Assembly (NCBI GenBank): GCA_051251595.1 | Contig: JBPOFA010000001.1 | Location: forward strand, 62,001 to 126,000 | Direction: 5' to 3' | Source: NORP110 sp051251595 | Lineage (GTDB): Bacteria > Pseudomonadota > Alphaproteobacteria > Rhodobacterales > Rhodobacteraceae | Length of the DNA: 64,000 nucleotides | Shown here: positions 43,573 through 52,008 of the stretch, piece by piece | How the letters are laid out: the number at the start of each line of letters is the position of its first letter | Position numbering within the stretch: position 1 is the first letter of the stretch | The notes under the pieces: model-generated | What the model was told of the DNA's origin: nothing | Database searches by the model: none | The model's input: only the letters and a program-made list of their open reading frames with translations | Translations under genes and position numbers: made by a program

Positions 43573-43926
43573 TTATTCCTGACCTTGCGCTTCCATCAAA
43601 GCACGCAGCAGGTTTTCTTCGGACATATCATCTTCGGCAGGCTTGTCGCTTTCAGCGCCCATCAAAAGAGCCATCGCATCTTCTTCTGGTTCATCCACCT
43701 CGATCTGTGTCTGGTGACTTTCGATCATCCGCTCGCGCAGATCTTCAGCTGACTGCGTTTCATCTGCAATTTCGCGCAGTGAAACAACAGGATTTTTGTC
43801 GTTGTCACGATCAACAGTAATCGCAGACCCGCTGGCGATCTCGCGGGCGCGATGTGACGCCAGCATTACCAGTTCAAACCGGTTCGGAACTTTATCAACG
43901 CAGTCTTCAACCGTCACACGGGCCAT
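43573..43926 (-). CDS. rpoZ: DNA-directed RNA polymerase subunit omega
   Basis: This is the small accessory subunit that supports beta' folding and, in proteobacteria, forms part of a ppGpp site; 117 residues. The conserved N-terminal half is MARVTVEDCVDKVPNRFELVMLASHRAREI. The C-terminal half is acidic and variable. It lies directly upstream of rsh, the usual rpoZ-spoT pairing. Confidence 0.95.
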   Translation of the reverse strand: MARVTVEDCVDKVPNRFELVMLASHRAREIASGSAITVDRDNDKNPVVSLREIADETQSAEDLRERMIESHQTQIEVDEPEEDAMALLMGAESDKPAEDDMSEENLLRALMEAQGQE

Positions 43927-44010
43927 TACGCTCTCCAGTATAAATAAGGGTGGTGCGAAGACGACTATCTATGCGCTTCACCAAGCCTTGACAAGTCCAG
44001 TTTAGGAAAA

Positions 44011-44580
44011 TCAAGGCGTATTTATCACCCTAATATCAGACTTTTCCTCAATTGGCAGCTCATCCAGCATCTCAGTGACGGTTTTTTTCAAAATCGGGTG
44101 AACCCAATCGGGCGCGATATCGGCCATTGGAATCAATACAAACCCCCTGTCCTGAAGCCGTGGGTGGGGCAAAATCAGGTCCTGTGGTGTTCTTTGTTTT
44201 TGTGCGCCTTGATCCAGCTGCGCCCAGCTTAGATACGTCTCACGATCTGGCAGAACCACATCATCCACGGCCAGCACGTCAATATCCAATGTCCGACTGC
44301 CCCACCGTTCCCGACGTTCGCGCCCGTAAGAGGCCTCTATTTCACGAAGCCTTGCCAAAATCTCGATTGGCTCTAGCTCAGACTCACATCGCAACGCGGC
44401 GTTGACGTAATCCGGCCCCGCACCAACAGGAAAGCAAGGCGTCTGATAATATCGGCTAACTGCCGCAACGTTCAACCCGCATGCCGCAACGTCGGGGATT
44501 GCAGAGCGGATCGTTTCCACGGGGGGGCCCATTTCAGAGCCGATATTGCCGCCAAGACCAAGGAGAATGTTTTTGGACAT
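44011..44580 (-). CDS. folK: 2-amino-4-hydroxy-6-hydroxymethyldihydropteridine pyrophosphokinase
   Basis: This folate-pathway enzyme transfers pyrophosphate from ATP to 6-hydroxymethyl-dihydropterin; about 189 residues. Motifs are ILLGLGGNIG, the RRERWGSRTLDIDVLAVDDVVL block containing the magnesium-binding DID, and LILPHPRLQDRGFVLIPMADI. I chose the ATG at 44580 (MSKNILL). An ATG seven codons upstream and more distant codons are possible, and none has a good ribosome site. It is the most upstream gene of the minus-strand run. Confidence 0.92.
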   Translation of the reverse strand: MSKNILLGLGGNIGSEMGPPVETIRSAIPDVAACGLNVAAVSRYYQTPCFPVGAGPDYVNAALRCESELEPIEILARLREIEASYGRERRERWGSRTLDIDVLAVDDVVLPDRETYLSWAQLDQGAQKQRTPQDLILPHPRLQDRGFVLIPMADIAPDWVHPILKKTVTEMLDELPIEEKSDIRVINTP

Positions 44581-44730
44581 ATACTTTTGTACAGGTTTCA
44601 TATGTTTCTGACTATGGCAGACTTGCAGTGTTTTCACATTCAAATATGTATTGTTGATGATTTTTGAGCGGGCCAATTACTCGCCAAAGCTGTATGTGAC
44701 GACAATTAATAAACCCAAGGGGAATCATAT

Positions 44731-45303
44731 ATGTTTTACCGAGACGAGCGGCTAGCACTGTTCATAGACGGGTCAAATCTTTACGCGGCAGGTAAAGCAT
44801 TGGGTTTTGACATTGACTATAAGCTTCTGCGCAAAGAATTCATGCGTCGCGGAAAGCTGTTGCGTGCGTTCTATTACACCGCTCTTTTGGAAAACGACGA
44901 ATACTCCCCCATCCGCCCACTGGTCGATTGGTTGAACTACAACGGCTTTACGATGGTCACAAAGCCGGCCAAAGAATACACTGACAGCCAGGGCCGCCGG
45001 AAGGTCAAAGGCAACATGGATATTGAACTGGCCGTCGACGCTATGGAATTGGCACCGCATGTGGACCACATGGTGATCTTTTCCGGCGACGGAGATTTTC
45101 GCCCTCTTGTCGAAAGCCTGCAGCGACAGGGAGTCCGGGTTTCAGTCGTTTCGACCATCCGATCACAGCCGCCGATGATTTCGGATGAGCTGCGCCGCCA
45201 AGCAGACAATTTCATCGAACTTGCCGAACTGAAAGATGTTGTTGGCCGCCCCCCACGCGAACATAGCGATGCGGATTACCAAACACTTGAAACCGAGACA
45301 TAA
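44731..45303 (+). CDS. NYN-domain (LabA-like PIN) protein
   Basis: This is a 190-residue protein with the NYN/PIN nuclease fold. The acidic metal-binding positions are in LALFIDGSNLYAAGKA, GNMDIELAVDAMELA and MVIFSGDGDFRPLVE. Such proteins are predicted RNases, and in Caulobacter and related bacteria they are conserved single genes. The start is the ATG at 44731, with GGGGA seven bases upstream. It is divergent from folK. Confidence 0.88.
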   Translation: MFYRDERLALFIDGSNLYAAGKALGFDIDYKLLRKEFMRRGKLLRAFYYTALLENDEYSPIRPLVDWLNYNGFTMVTKPAKEYTDSQGRRKVKGNMDIELAVDAMELAPHVDHMVIFSGDGDFRPLVESLQRQGVRVSVVSTIRSQPPMISDELRRQADNFIELAELKDVVGRPPREHSDADYQTLETET

Positions 45304-45438
45304 AAATTTGGCGGGGCACCTTCCCGCCGATAAAACCGACACATCCTTACCGGCACGACTGGTCAACCATGAAAACAGCCATTAGATAATTCGTAACTTG
45401 CCTTGCGGCAGGAACATTTAAAATGGCGAGATTGGTTG

Positions 45439-46389
45439 ATGTCTAAATCCCCGTTAACACTGTATTTGGCGGCCCCGCGGGGCTTTTGCGCGGGCGTGGA
45501 CCGGGCCATCAAAATCGTGGAGCTCGCCATCCAGAAATGGGGCGCCCCCGTCTATGTCCGCCATGAAATTGTGCACAATAAATTCGTGGTCGACAACCTA
45601 CGCGACCTCGGCGCCGTCTTTGTGGAAGAGCTTGAGGATTGCCCCACGGACAGGCCGGTTGTCTTTTCGGCACATGGCGTAGCAAAGGCCGTCCCGGCAG
45701 AAGCGCAAAGACGCGAAATGGTCTATGTCGATGCCACCTGTCCGCTTGTTTCCAAAGTCCATATCGAGGCGGAACGCCACAGCGAAAACGGGCTGCAAAT
45801 GGTCATGATCGGCCATGAAGGCCACCCTGAAACCGTGGGCACCATGGGGCAATTGCCAGAAGGTGAAGTCCTTTTGGTTGAGACGGTCGAAGATGTCGCC
45901 AAGCTGACGCCGCGCGATCCCGAAAAGCTCGCCTATATTACACAAACCACGCTTTCCATTGATGACACCGCAGAAATCGTCAAAGCGCTGCAAACCCGCT
46001 TCCCGGCGATTGTCGGCCCGCACAAAGAAGACATTTGCTACGCCACCACCAATCGACAAACCGCTGTCAAAGCCATCGCGCCAAAAATTGACGCCTTGCT
46101 TGTGATCGGGGCCCCAAATTCTTCGAACTCAAAACGTTTGGTAGAGGTCGGCCGTTCCGCAGGATGCGCCTACGCACAGCTGGTTCAACGCGCCGATGAC
46201 ATTGATTGGCGCGCCCTGGATGGCATTCGAAACGTTGGCATTACCGCAGGTGCATCCGCACCCGAAGTCCTGGTCAACGAAGTCGTCGATGCGTTTCGCG
46301 ATCGCTATGACCTTACCGTGGAAACTGTGGAAACCGCGCAAGAGAACATAGAATTCAAAGTGCCGCGCGTTTTGCGGGAACCAGCCTAA
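45439..46389 (+). CDS. ispH: 4-hydroxy-3-methylbut-2-enyl diphosphate reductase
   Basis: This is the last enzyme of the MEP isoprenoid pathway, an iron-sulfur enzyme producing IPP and DMAPP; 316 residues. The cluster cysteines are in APRGFCAGVDRA, VDATCPLVSKVH and KEDICYATTNRQ. GAPNSSNSKRLVE is the late motif. I chose the ATG at 45439 (MSKSPLTLYLAAPRG) to match the family start. It overlaps rnhA by 1 nt (TAATG). Confidence 0.97.
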   Translation: MSKSPLTLYLAAPRGFCAGVDRAIKIVELAIQKWGAPVYVRHEIVHNKFVVDNLRDLGAVFVEELEDCPTDRPVVFSAHGVAKAVPAEAQRREMVYVDATCPLVSKVHIEAERHSENGLQMVMIGHEGHPETVGTMGQLPEGEVLLVETVEDVAKLTPRDPEKLAYITQTTLSIDDTAEIVKALQTRFPAIVGPHKEDICYATTNRQTAVKAIAPKIDALLVIGAPNSSNSKRLVEVGRSAGCAYAQLVQRADDIDWRALDGIRNVGITAGASAPEVLVNEVVDAFRDRYDLTVETVETAQENIEFKVPRVLREPA

Positions 46390-46850
46390 TGACCGAAATC
46401 ATTGCATTCACCGACGGGGCCTGTTCCGGCAACCCCGGTCCCGGGGGCTGGGGCGTGTATTTGGTGGCCCGCGACGGCGATAAAGTCGTGAAGGCCCGTG
46501 ATCTGAGCGGCGGCGAAGCCGAGACCACGAACAACCGGATGGAGCTTTTGGGCGCGATCAATGCCCTGGAAACGCTAGAACGCCCATCAACTCTGACCAT
46601 CGTCACCGACAGCGCCTATGTCAAAAACGGGGTCACAACCTGGATCCATGGTTGGAAGCGCAACGGTTGGCGCACAGCCGCGAAAAAGCCGGTTAAGAAT
46701 GTCGATCTTTGGCAAAGACTAGAAGAAGCAGGCCAGCGTCATTCCGTGAAATGGGAATGGGTCAAGGGCCATGCCGGGCATCCCGAAAACGAACGGGCCG
46801 ACGAACTGGCGCGCGCCGGGATGGCCCCTTTCAAACCGAAAAAGTCGTAA
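46389..46850 (+). CDS. rnhA: Ribonuclease HI
   Basis: This enzyme degrades RNA in RNA-DNA hybrids; 153 residues. The catalytic DEDD set is seen in FTDGACSGNPGPGGWG, NNRMELLGAI, VTDSAYVKNG and NERADELARAG. The Trp-rich basic protrusion WIHGWKRNGWRTAAKKP is present. It is translationally coupled to ispH. Confidence 0.97.
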   Translation: MTEIIAFTDGACSGNPGPGGWGVYLVARDGDKVVKARDLSGGEAETTNNRMELLGAINALETLERPSTLTIVTDSAYVKNGVTTWIHGWKRNGWRTAAKKPVKNVDLWQRLEEAGQRHSVKWEWVKGHAGHPENERADELARAGMAPFKPKKS

Positions 46851-46856
46851 AGGGTT

Positions 46857-47096
46857 CTAGGGTTTTGGCCCATAGGTGCGCCACAGCCAAATCAGCAACA
46901 TCGCCCCCAGAACCGCACCAACGAACCCCGAGGCCCATCCGGTAATCGTTAGCAACATCCGCAAAACAAGCCCACCAATCAACGCACCAAACACGCCGAT
47001 TGCGATGGTGGTGATGACATTGGCCTCTTGCTTCATAAGCTTGGTGGCCAGGAAACCGGCGGCGATACCGATGATGACAAGGACGAGCAGCGGCAT
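46857..47096 (-). CDS. GlsB/YeaQ/YmgE-type small membrane protein
   Basis: This is a 79-residue protein with three hydrophobic helices. The Gly-rich segments IGIAAGFLATKLM, GVFGALIGGLVL and GWASGFVGAVLGAMLLIWLW match the transglycosylase-associated (GlsB/YeaQ) family, whose function is unknown although it is often stress-linked. It is convergent with rnhA, ending 6 bp away. Confidence 0.82.
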   Translation of the reverse strand: MPLLVLVIIGIAAGFLATKLMKQEANVITTIAIGVFGALIGGLVLRMLLTITGWASGFVGAVLGAMLLIWLWRTYGPKP

Positions 47097-47151
47097 AGGT
47101 CTTTCCTTTTACAAACTCAGACAAGGCACGACGGAACGCCTTGGGCCCAGC

Positions 47152-48051
47152 CTAGACCAAACTTGGCGGAAGCGTCCATCCACGAAGCAGATCCACGGCT
47201 TGCATTGGCCGCTTTCCGGACCGCTGCGCCGTTTGGATCTCAACGGCCTGATCGCCACAGGCAATTGTGAAACCATGTAAGACCTGCCCCGGTTGACCTG
47301 TCTCTGCCACGACCCGAGAGCGGAGCAGTTTCACTCGTTCGCCGTCGATCTCACACCAGGCCCCTGGGAAAGGCGAAAGCCCGCGGATTTTTTGATCGAC
47401 CTCGATCGCGGATTGCGTCCAATCGATCCGCGCCTCTGACTTGTCGATTTTTTGCGCATAGGTCACGCCATGCTCTGCCTGCGGCACCGGCGTCAGATCG
47501 CGCAGCTGGTCCAGCGTTTGAACGATCAAATCAGCACCAATCACGGCCAATCGATCATGCAGGTCGGACGTGGTTTCCTCTGCGCCAATTGGCGTGGCTT
47601 GGCGCAGCAAGACAGACCCTGTGTCCAAACCTTCGTCCATTTGCATCGTGCAAATGCCAGTTTCCCGATCCCCGGCCATGATAGCCCGATGAATCGGCGC
47701 AGCCCCGCGCCAACGCGGCAGCAAAGAGGCGTGGATATTCACGCACCCCAATTCCGGGGCCTGCAAAATCTCTGCCGGCAAGATCAAACCATACGCAACC
47801 ACAACCGCGACATCAGCCTCTAACGCGGCGAAATCCGCCTGCGCTTCGGCGTTGCGCAAGCTTTTGGGATAGCGCACGCGCAAGCCAAGTTCCTCTGCCC
47901 TGACCTGAACAGGGCTGGGCCGATCCTTTTTCCCACGTCCTGCCGGGCGGGGCGGTTGGCAGTAAACCGCTACGACGTCATGGCCAGCAGTGACCAAAGC
48001 CTCTAGACAGCCAACCGAAAATTCCGGCGTCCCCATAAAGATGACTTTCAT
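47152..48051 (-). CDS. fmt: Methionyl-tRNA formyltransferase
   Basis: This enzyme formylates initiator Met-tRNA using 10-formyl-tetrahydrofolate; 299 residues. It opens MKVIFMGTPEFSVGCLEALV. The catalytic block is CVNIHASLLPRWRGAAPIHRAI, followed by GDRETGICTMQMDEGLDTG. The C-terminal tRNA-binding domain includes KIRGLSPFPGAWCE. Its start overlaps the def-like gene by 4 nt, so fmt is the third gene of a coupled def/def-like/fmt unit. Confidence 0.96.
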   Translation of the reverse strand: MKVIFMGTPEFSVGCLEALVTAGHDVVAVYCQPPRPAGRGKKDRPSPVQVRAEELGLRVRYPKSLRNAEAQADFAALEADVAVVVAYGLILPAEILQAPELGCVNIHASLLPRWRGAAPIHRAIMAGDRETGICTMQMDEGLDTGSVLLRQATPIGAEETTSDLHDRLAVIGADLIVQTLDQLRDLTPVPQAEHGVTYAQKIDKSEARIDWTQSAIEVDQKIRGLSPFPGAWCEIDGERVKLLRSRVVAETGQPGQVLHGFTIACGDQAVEIQTAQRSGKRPMQAVDLLRGWTLPPSLV

Positions 48052-48548
48052 GAACGCCCCCTGATCTTGCCCGCCCGCTTTAGCAACATTTGCCGCTTTG
48101 TCCGCGACAAGCGATCGAAATACATTTTACCGTTCAGATGATCGATTTGATGCTGAACGGATGTCGCCCACAGATTGACGAAATCACGCTCTTCCATTTC
48201 ACCGTTTTCATTCATAAAGCGCACAGTCACAGCCCGGGGTCGGTCAACCGCAGCCGAAACGCCCGGCAAATTTGGGCTGGCCTCTTCATGTGTGCGCAGC
48301 TCGGCAGAGGCATGCAATATTTCAGGGTTCGCCATTCGCACAGCCTGACCGCGTTTGTCAGAGGCATCCACCACAGCCAAACGCTGCATTACCCCGATTT
48401 GAGGCGCGCCCAGCCCCACACCCGGCATGGCCTCCATAACATCAATCATGTCATTCCAGATCGCCCGAATTTCATCGGTGATTTCAGCCACTGGGGCCGC
48501 CACAGTTTGCAATCGTTTGTCAGGCCAAGGCAGAACCTTACGGGTCAA
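48048..48548 (-). CDS. Peptide deformylase-like protein with degenerate active site
   Basis: This is a 166-residue paralogue of peptide deformylase. Motif I is GVGLGAPQ (43-50) instead of GIGLAAPQ. The metal-binding Cys motif EGCLS is replaced: the aligned segment EEASPNLPG (88-96) has Ser91 in place of Cys. Motif III reads HQIDH (133-137), so the catalytic Glu is Gln134. I checked this codon as CAA on the minus strand. Without the Cys ligand and the Glu, normal deformylase activity is unlikely. The start overlaps true def by 4 nt and the stop overlaps fmt by 4 nt. A structural, ribosome-linked or regulatory role is possible. Confidence 0.9.
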   Translation of the reverse strand: MTRKVLPWPDKRLQTVAAPVAEITDEIRAIWNDMIDVMEAMPGVGLGAPQIGVMQRLAVVDASDKRGQAVRMANPEILHASAELRTHEEASPNLPGVSAAVDRPRAVTVRFMNENGEMEERDFVNLWATSVQHQIDHLNGKMYFDRLSRTKRQMLLKRAGKIRGRS

Positions 48549-49066
48549 GACCGGGCCCTTTCCCGCTTAAGCTTTTGCATTTTCCGCGTGATCATTTGCC
48601 GCTTCAACGGCTTCAAATAGTCAATGAACAATTTGCCGTTCAAATGGTCAATCTCATGTTGCACGCAGGTCGCCCATAGCCCGTCGAACTCTTCCTCATG
48701 GGCTTTGCCCATCGGATCGGTCCAAGAGACACGCACAATAGCGGGGCGTTCAACCTCTCCATACTGCTCAGGGATCGAAAGACACCCTTCTTCGTAGGTG
48801 TTCAAATCCTCTGACGACCAGGTTACTTCGGGATTGAACATCGCGATCGGCTGGGGCGCGGCCCCTTCTTCTTTGATGCAATCCATCACGATCAGCCGCT
48901 TCAGAATACCCACCTGAGGCGCGGCCAAACCGATGCCCGGCGCGTCATACATTGTTTCCAGCATATCCTCGGCCAGCTTGCCCAATTCAGACGAGATATC
49001 GCCAACGGGATCTGCGACGGTTTTCAACCTGGGGTCGGGGTGCAATATGATTGGTTTGACTGTCAT
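48545..49066 (-). CDS. def: Peptide deformylase
   Basis: This metalloenzyme removes the formyl group from nascent protein N-termini; 173 residues. All three motifs are intact: GIGLAAPQ (44-51), EGCLS (Cys95) and HEIDH (137-141). I took the ATG at 49066 (MTVKPIILHPDPRLK). An ATG three codons upstream is equally possible, as no clear ribosome site separates them. It is the first gene of the def/def-like/fmt operon and diverges from the aminotransferase gene. Confidence 0.95.
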   Translation of the reverse strand: MTVKPIILHPDPRLKTVADPVGDISSELGKLAEDMLETMYDAPGIGLAAPQVGILKRLIVMDCIKEEGAAPQPIAMFNPEVTWSSEDLNTYEEGCLSIPEQYGEVERPAIVRVSWTDPMGKAHEEEFDGLWATCVQHEIDHLNGKLFIDYLKPLKRQMITRKMQKLKRERARS

Positions 49067-49162
49067 ACCCAGCATTTAGGCGATGGTCCGCTTGGTTGCA
49101 ACGCCCCCTTGCACCTGCCGAACTTACAGGTAGCTTGGCCGCAACATTTTACGGAGCTTTTA

Positions 49163-50335
49163 ATGAACTTTGACGAACAAATCGACCGACGCGGCACCCA
49201 TGCTAGTAAATGGGACAACATGGAAAAGTTTTCAGGCGTATCGGCCGACGATGGAATTGCCATGTGGGTGGCGGACATGGATTTCCGGGCTGCGGATTGC
49301 ATTCAGGACGCGATCAAGGCGAAAACCGAAAACGGCATTTACGGCTATTTCGGTGACTTTTCAGAATATCACGCGGCGATCAACTGGTGGATGGAAAATC
49401 GCCACGACTGGTCCGTTGACCCAAGCTGGATTTTCACGACCCACGGGCTTTGCAACGGGCTGGGTCTGTTGTTGCAAACATTCACCGAACCCGGGGACAG
49501 GGTCGCCCTGTTTTCACCCGTGTACCACGCGTTTGAGCGCGTCATAACCTCCGCCAACCGCAACGCCATTCCGTTGGAACTGGACGACAGGTCCGGACGT
49601 TACGAAATGGATTTCGACAAATACGATGCCCAGATGACGGGCCAGGAAAAGATGCTGATCCTGTGTTCGCCCCACAACCCCGGCGGACGGATTTGGACGG
49701 CCTCTGAACTCAAGCAAGTTGCAGAGTTTTGTGAGCGTCATGACCTGTTGCTGGTGGCAGATGAAATTCACCATGACCTGATCATGCCCGGTCATCAGCA
49801 TATCTCTATGCCAGTGGCTGCGCCCGAAATCGCACACAGACTGATTATGATGACAGCGGCATCCAAGACCTTCAACACAGCCGGCGTTCACAGTGGGAAC
49901 GTCATTATTCCCGATTCAACGCTGCGTCGGAAATTCGCGGGTACGATGGCGGCCTTTGCCATTTCGAACAGCGATTTCGGGACGATTATGACAACTGCGG
50001 CCTACTCTCCGGCCGGGGCCGCTTGGGTTGATGAATTGCGCAAATATCTGGATGGCAACCGGATTGCCTTCGAAAACGGTATTCGCGCCATTCCCGGACT
50101 TTCGATCATGCCGCTTGAGGCGACATATCTGACCTGGGTGAATTTTGCAGGAACCGGCATGGATATGGAAGAGGTCAATCGGCGCGTTCTGGGCGATGCC
50201 AAAGTCGTTCCAAATCAAGGATACACCTTTGGCAAAGGCGGTGAATCCTACTTACGGTTCAATATTGGCACACAACGTGCTAATGTAACCGAAGCTGTCG
50301 AACGGCTACAAAGCGCGTTTTCTGATCTTCAATAA
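49163..50335 (+). CDS. MalY/PatB-type PLP-dependent aminotransferase or C-S lyase
   Basis: This is a fold-type I PLP enzyme of 390 residues. The MalY/PatB group, which includes cystathionine beta-lyases, fits the segments GIAMWVADMDFRAADCIQDAI near the start and NGIYGYFGDFSEYHAAINWWM. The PLP lysine lies in MMTAASKTFNTAG, after CSPHNPGGRIWTASEL and VADEIHHDLI. The start is the ATG at 49163, with GGAG seven bases upstream. Whether it acts on cystathionine or another sulfur compound is unknown. Confidence 0.88.
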   Translation: MNFDEQIDRRGTHASKWDNMEKFSGVSADDGIAMWVADMDFRAADCIQDAIKAKTENGIYGYFGDFSEYHAAINWWMENRHDWSVDPSWIFTTHGLCNGLGLLLQTFTEPGDRVALFSPVYHAFERVITSANRNAIPLELDDRSGRYEMDFDKYDAQMTGQEKMLILCSPHNPGGRIWTASELKQVAEFCERHDLLLVADEIHHDLIMPGHQHISMPVAAPEIAHRLIMMTAASKTFNTAGVHSGNVIIPDSTLRRKFAGTMAAFAISNSDFGTIMTTAAYSPAGAAWVDELRKYLDGNRIAFENGIRAIPGLSIMPLEATYLTWVNFAGTGMDMEEVNRRVLGDAKVVPNQGYTFGKGGESYLRFNIGTQRANVTEAVERLQSAFSDLQ

Positions 50336-50344
50336 GGGTCTTTA

Positions 50345-50710
50345 ATGGAAAAAGTTCTGGGAATTGGAGGGTTGTTTTTTCATGCAAACGACCCTGCAAT
50401 GCTTGCAAAATGGTATGATGAACATCTTGGCGTGTCACCGGTCCCAACCGACTATGACACGCCAGCCTGGCAGCCGACGGGCGGCGATACAGTGTTTGCG
50501 CCTTTTCCCAAAGACACTGAAATGTTCGGATCACCTGAACAACAATGGATGATCAATTTCCGTGTCAGCGATCTGGATGCGATGTGTCGTCAATTGGAAA
50601 GCGCCGGTGTTGAAGTCCAACAAGAAGGCGACTTTCCAAACGGGCGTTTTGCCAGACTTGCCGACCCCGAAGGAAACCCAATTCAGCTGTGGGAACCGTC
50701 AGGCCAATAG
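50345..50710 (+). CDS. VOC (glyoxalase/bleomycin-resistance) family protein
   Basis: This is a 121-residue single VOC-fold protein. The pattern LGIGGLFFHANDPAMLAKWYDEHLG and the closing ARLADPEGNPIQLWEP is typical, with the metal-ligand Glu in QLWEP and the His in FFHAND. The substrate is unknown. It lies 9 bp after the aminotransferase, so they are likely co-transcribed. Confidence 0.85.
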   Translation: MEKVLGIGGLFFHANDPAMLAKWYDEHLGVSPVPTDYDTPAWQPTGGDTVFAPFPKDTEMFGSPEQQWMINFRVSDLDAMCRQLESAGVEVQQEGDFPNGRFARLADPEGNPIQLWEPSGQ

Positions 50711-50723
50711 TTTTGCATGGCTG

Positions 50724-51068
50724 TTAGGTTAGCAACGCAACCGGCGCATCATCGGCACGCACGTAATCCAAAGGCGCTTTATCAACAGCCGCTGTATTGC
50801 GCTTGAATTCATAGATCATTTCGTTGCCTGTATCCTCTGACGCGACGATAAGGCACTGATAAAGATGGATTGCGCCATCATATAGATCGACAAGACCACG
50901 CAGGTTCGGTGCGTCTTCTGCATCCAAAGCAAAGCCAGACTCCCAGAACCGAAGAACCGGAAAAACGGATTCCCCAATCATCACGCGCAATCTGCTTTTC
51001 TCACGCAGCGCTTGCTTTCGAGCGGCTTCCAGCCCTTCACGTACTTCTTTTGGCAAAAATTCAGACAT
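50724..51068 (-). CDS. Conserved hypothetical protein (Rhodobacterales-type)
   Basis: This is a 114-residue cytoplasmic protein with no signal or membrane segment. It opens MSEFLPKEVREGLEAARKQAL, then has SRLRVMIGESVFPVLRFWESGFALD and ends DAPVALLT. I recognise the layout as a conserved hypothetical of this order, with a possible PilZ-like beta region, but no function. The start is the ATG at 51068, with AGAGG upstream. It is convergent with the VOC gene. Confidence 0.7.
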   Translation of the reverse strand: MSEFLPKEVREGLEAARKQALREKSRLRVMIGESVFPVLRFWESGFALDAEDAPNLRGLVDLYDGAIHLYQCLIVASEDTGNEMIYEFKRNTAAVDKAPLDYVRADDAPVALLT

Positions 51069-51164
51069 AGCACCTCTCCCCACAGGAAACTAACATGCCC
51101 GGTATTTTATCTGGGTCAAGTAACCAATGAATGACGCCCCAAAAATATTAAGGTTGACGGCCAT

Positions 51165-51941
51165 TTACTGCGTTTTTGTTGACACTTTTGGCCGTAATAC
51201 ATGCGGAATCGCCGGATCGTAGAGCGCACTGTCGCGGAAATTTTGGACCTGCCCCAAGACCGGACCCACCAGAATCAACGCCGTGCGCGTAATTTTCTGG
51301 TCCCGGACCTTCTTCTGAATATCCTCTAAAGTGCCCCGAATGAACATCTGATCAGGCCAGCCAACACGGTACGCCACCACCACGGGACAGTCGGCCCCGT
51401 AAAAAGGCGACAGCTTGCGTTCAATCTCGCGCAGGTTCCGCACCCCAAGATGAATCGCAAGAGTCGCGCCGCTGCGGGCAAAGTTTTCTAGGGTTTCACC
51501 CTCTGGCATGGATGTCGACTTCATCGACACGCGCGTCAGGACAATGGATTGCCCGATTTCCGGGATGGTAAGCTCTTGCCCCAAGGCCGCAGCCGCCGCC
51601 GCATAAGCCGGAACACCGGGAATGATTTCGTAATCAATTCCGTCCTGCCGCAAACGGCGGATCTGTTCTGCAATCGCCCCATAAAGAGACGGATCACCCG
51701 AATGCACACGGGCCACATTTTGATTGTTCCGATGCGCCGCAAGGATTTCCGCATGCGTGTCATCCAGCGTCATCGGCGCTGTATCCAGCACGCGCGCGCC
51801 CGCCGGAGCACAGGCCACAACCTCTGGCGGGACAAGCGAACCCGCATAAAGACAAACAGGGCATTCGCCGATGATCCGCTCAGCCTTTTTGGTCAAAAGC
51901 TCTGGGTCGCCGGGGCCAGCGCCAATAAAATAAACTGTCAC
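51165..51941 (-). CDS. cobM: Precorrin-4 C(11)-methyltransferase
   Basis: This is a SAM-dependent methyltransferase of corrin ring synthesis, methylating C-11 of precorrin-4; 258 residues. The family start is TVYFIGAGPGDPELLTKKAERII. Later motifs are RVHSGDPSLYGAIAEQIRRL, IIPGVPAYAAAAAALGQEL and LAIHLGVRNLREIERKL. I chose GTG at 51941, with AAAGGCG upstream, to match the family length. It is the last gene of the minus-strand cobalamin run, 67 bp after the cbiG-cobJ fusion. Confidence 0.93.
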   Translation of the reverse strand: MTVYFIGAGPGDPELLTKKAERIIGECPVCLYAGSLVPPEVVACAPAGARVLDTAPMTLDDTHAEILAAHRNNQNVARVHSGDPSLYGAIAEQIRRLRQDGIDYEIIPGVPAYAAAAAALGQELTIPEIGQSIVLTRVSMKSTSMPEGETLENFARSGATLAIHLGVRNLREIERKLSPFYGADCPVVVAYRVGWPDQMFIRGTLEDIQKKVRDQKITRTALILVGPVLGQVQNFRDSALYDPAIPHVLRPKVSTKTQ

Positions 51942-52008
51942 TCCAGTCGCCTTTCTAGGTCTTATATCCCCCGCAACGGGGGAGTGGGAATTTCGAGAGA
52001 GTTCGCGG

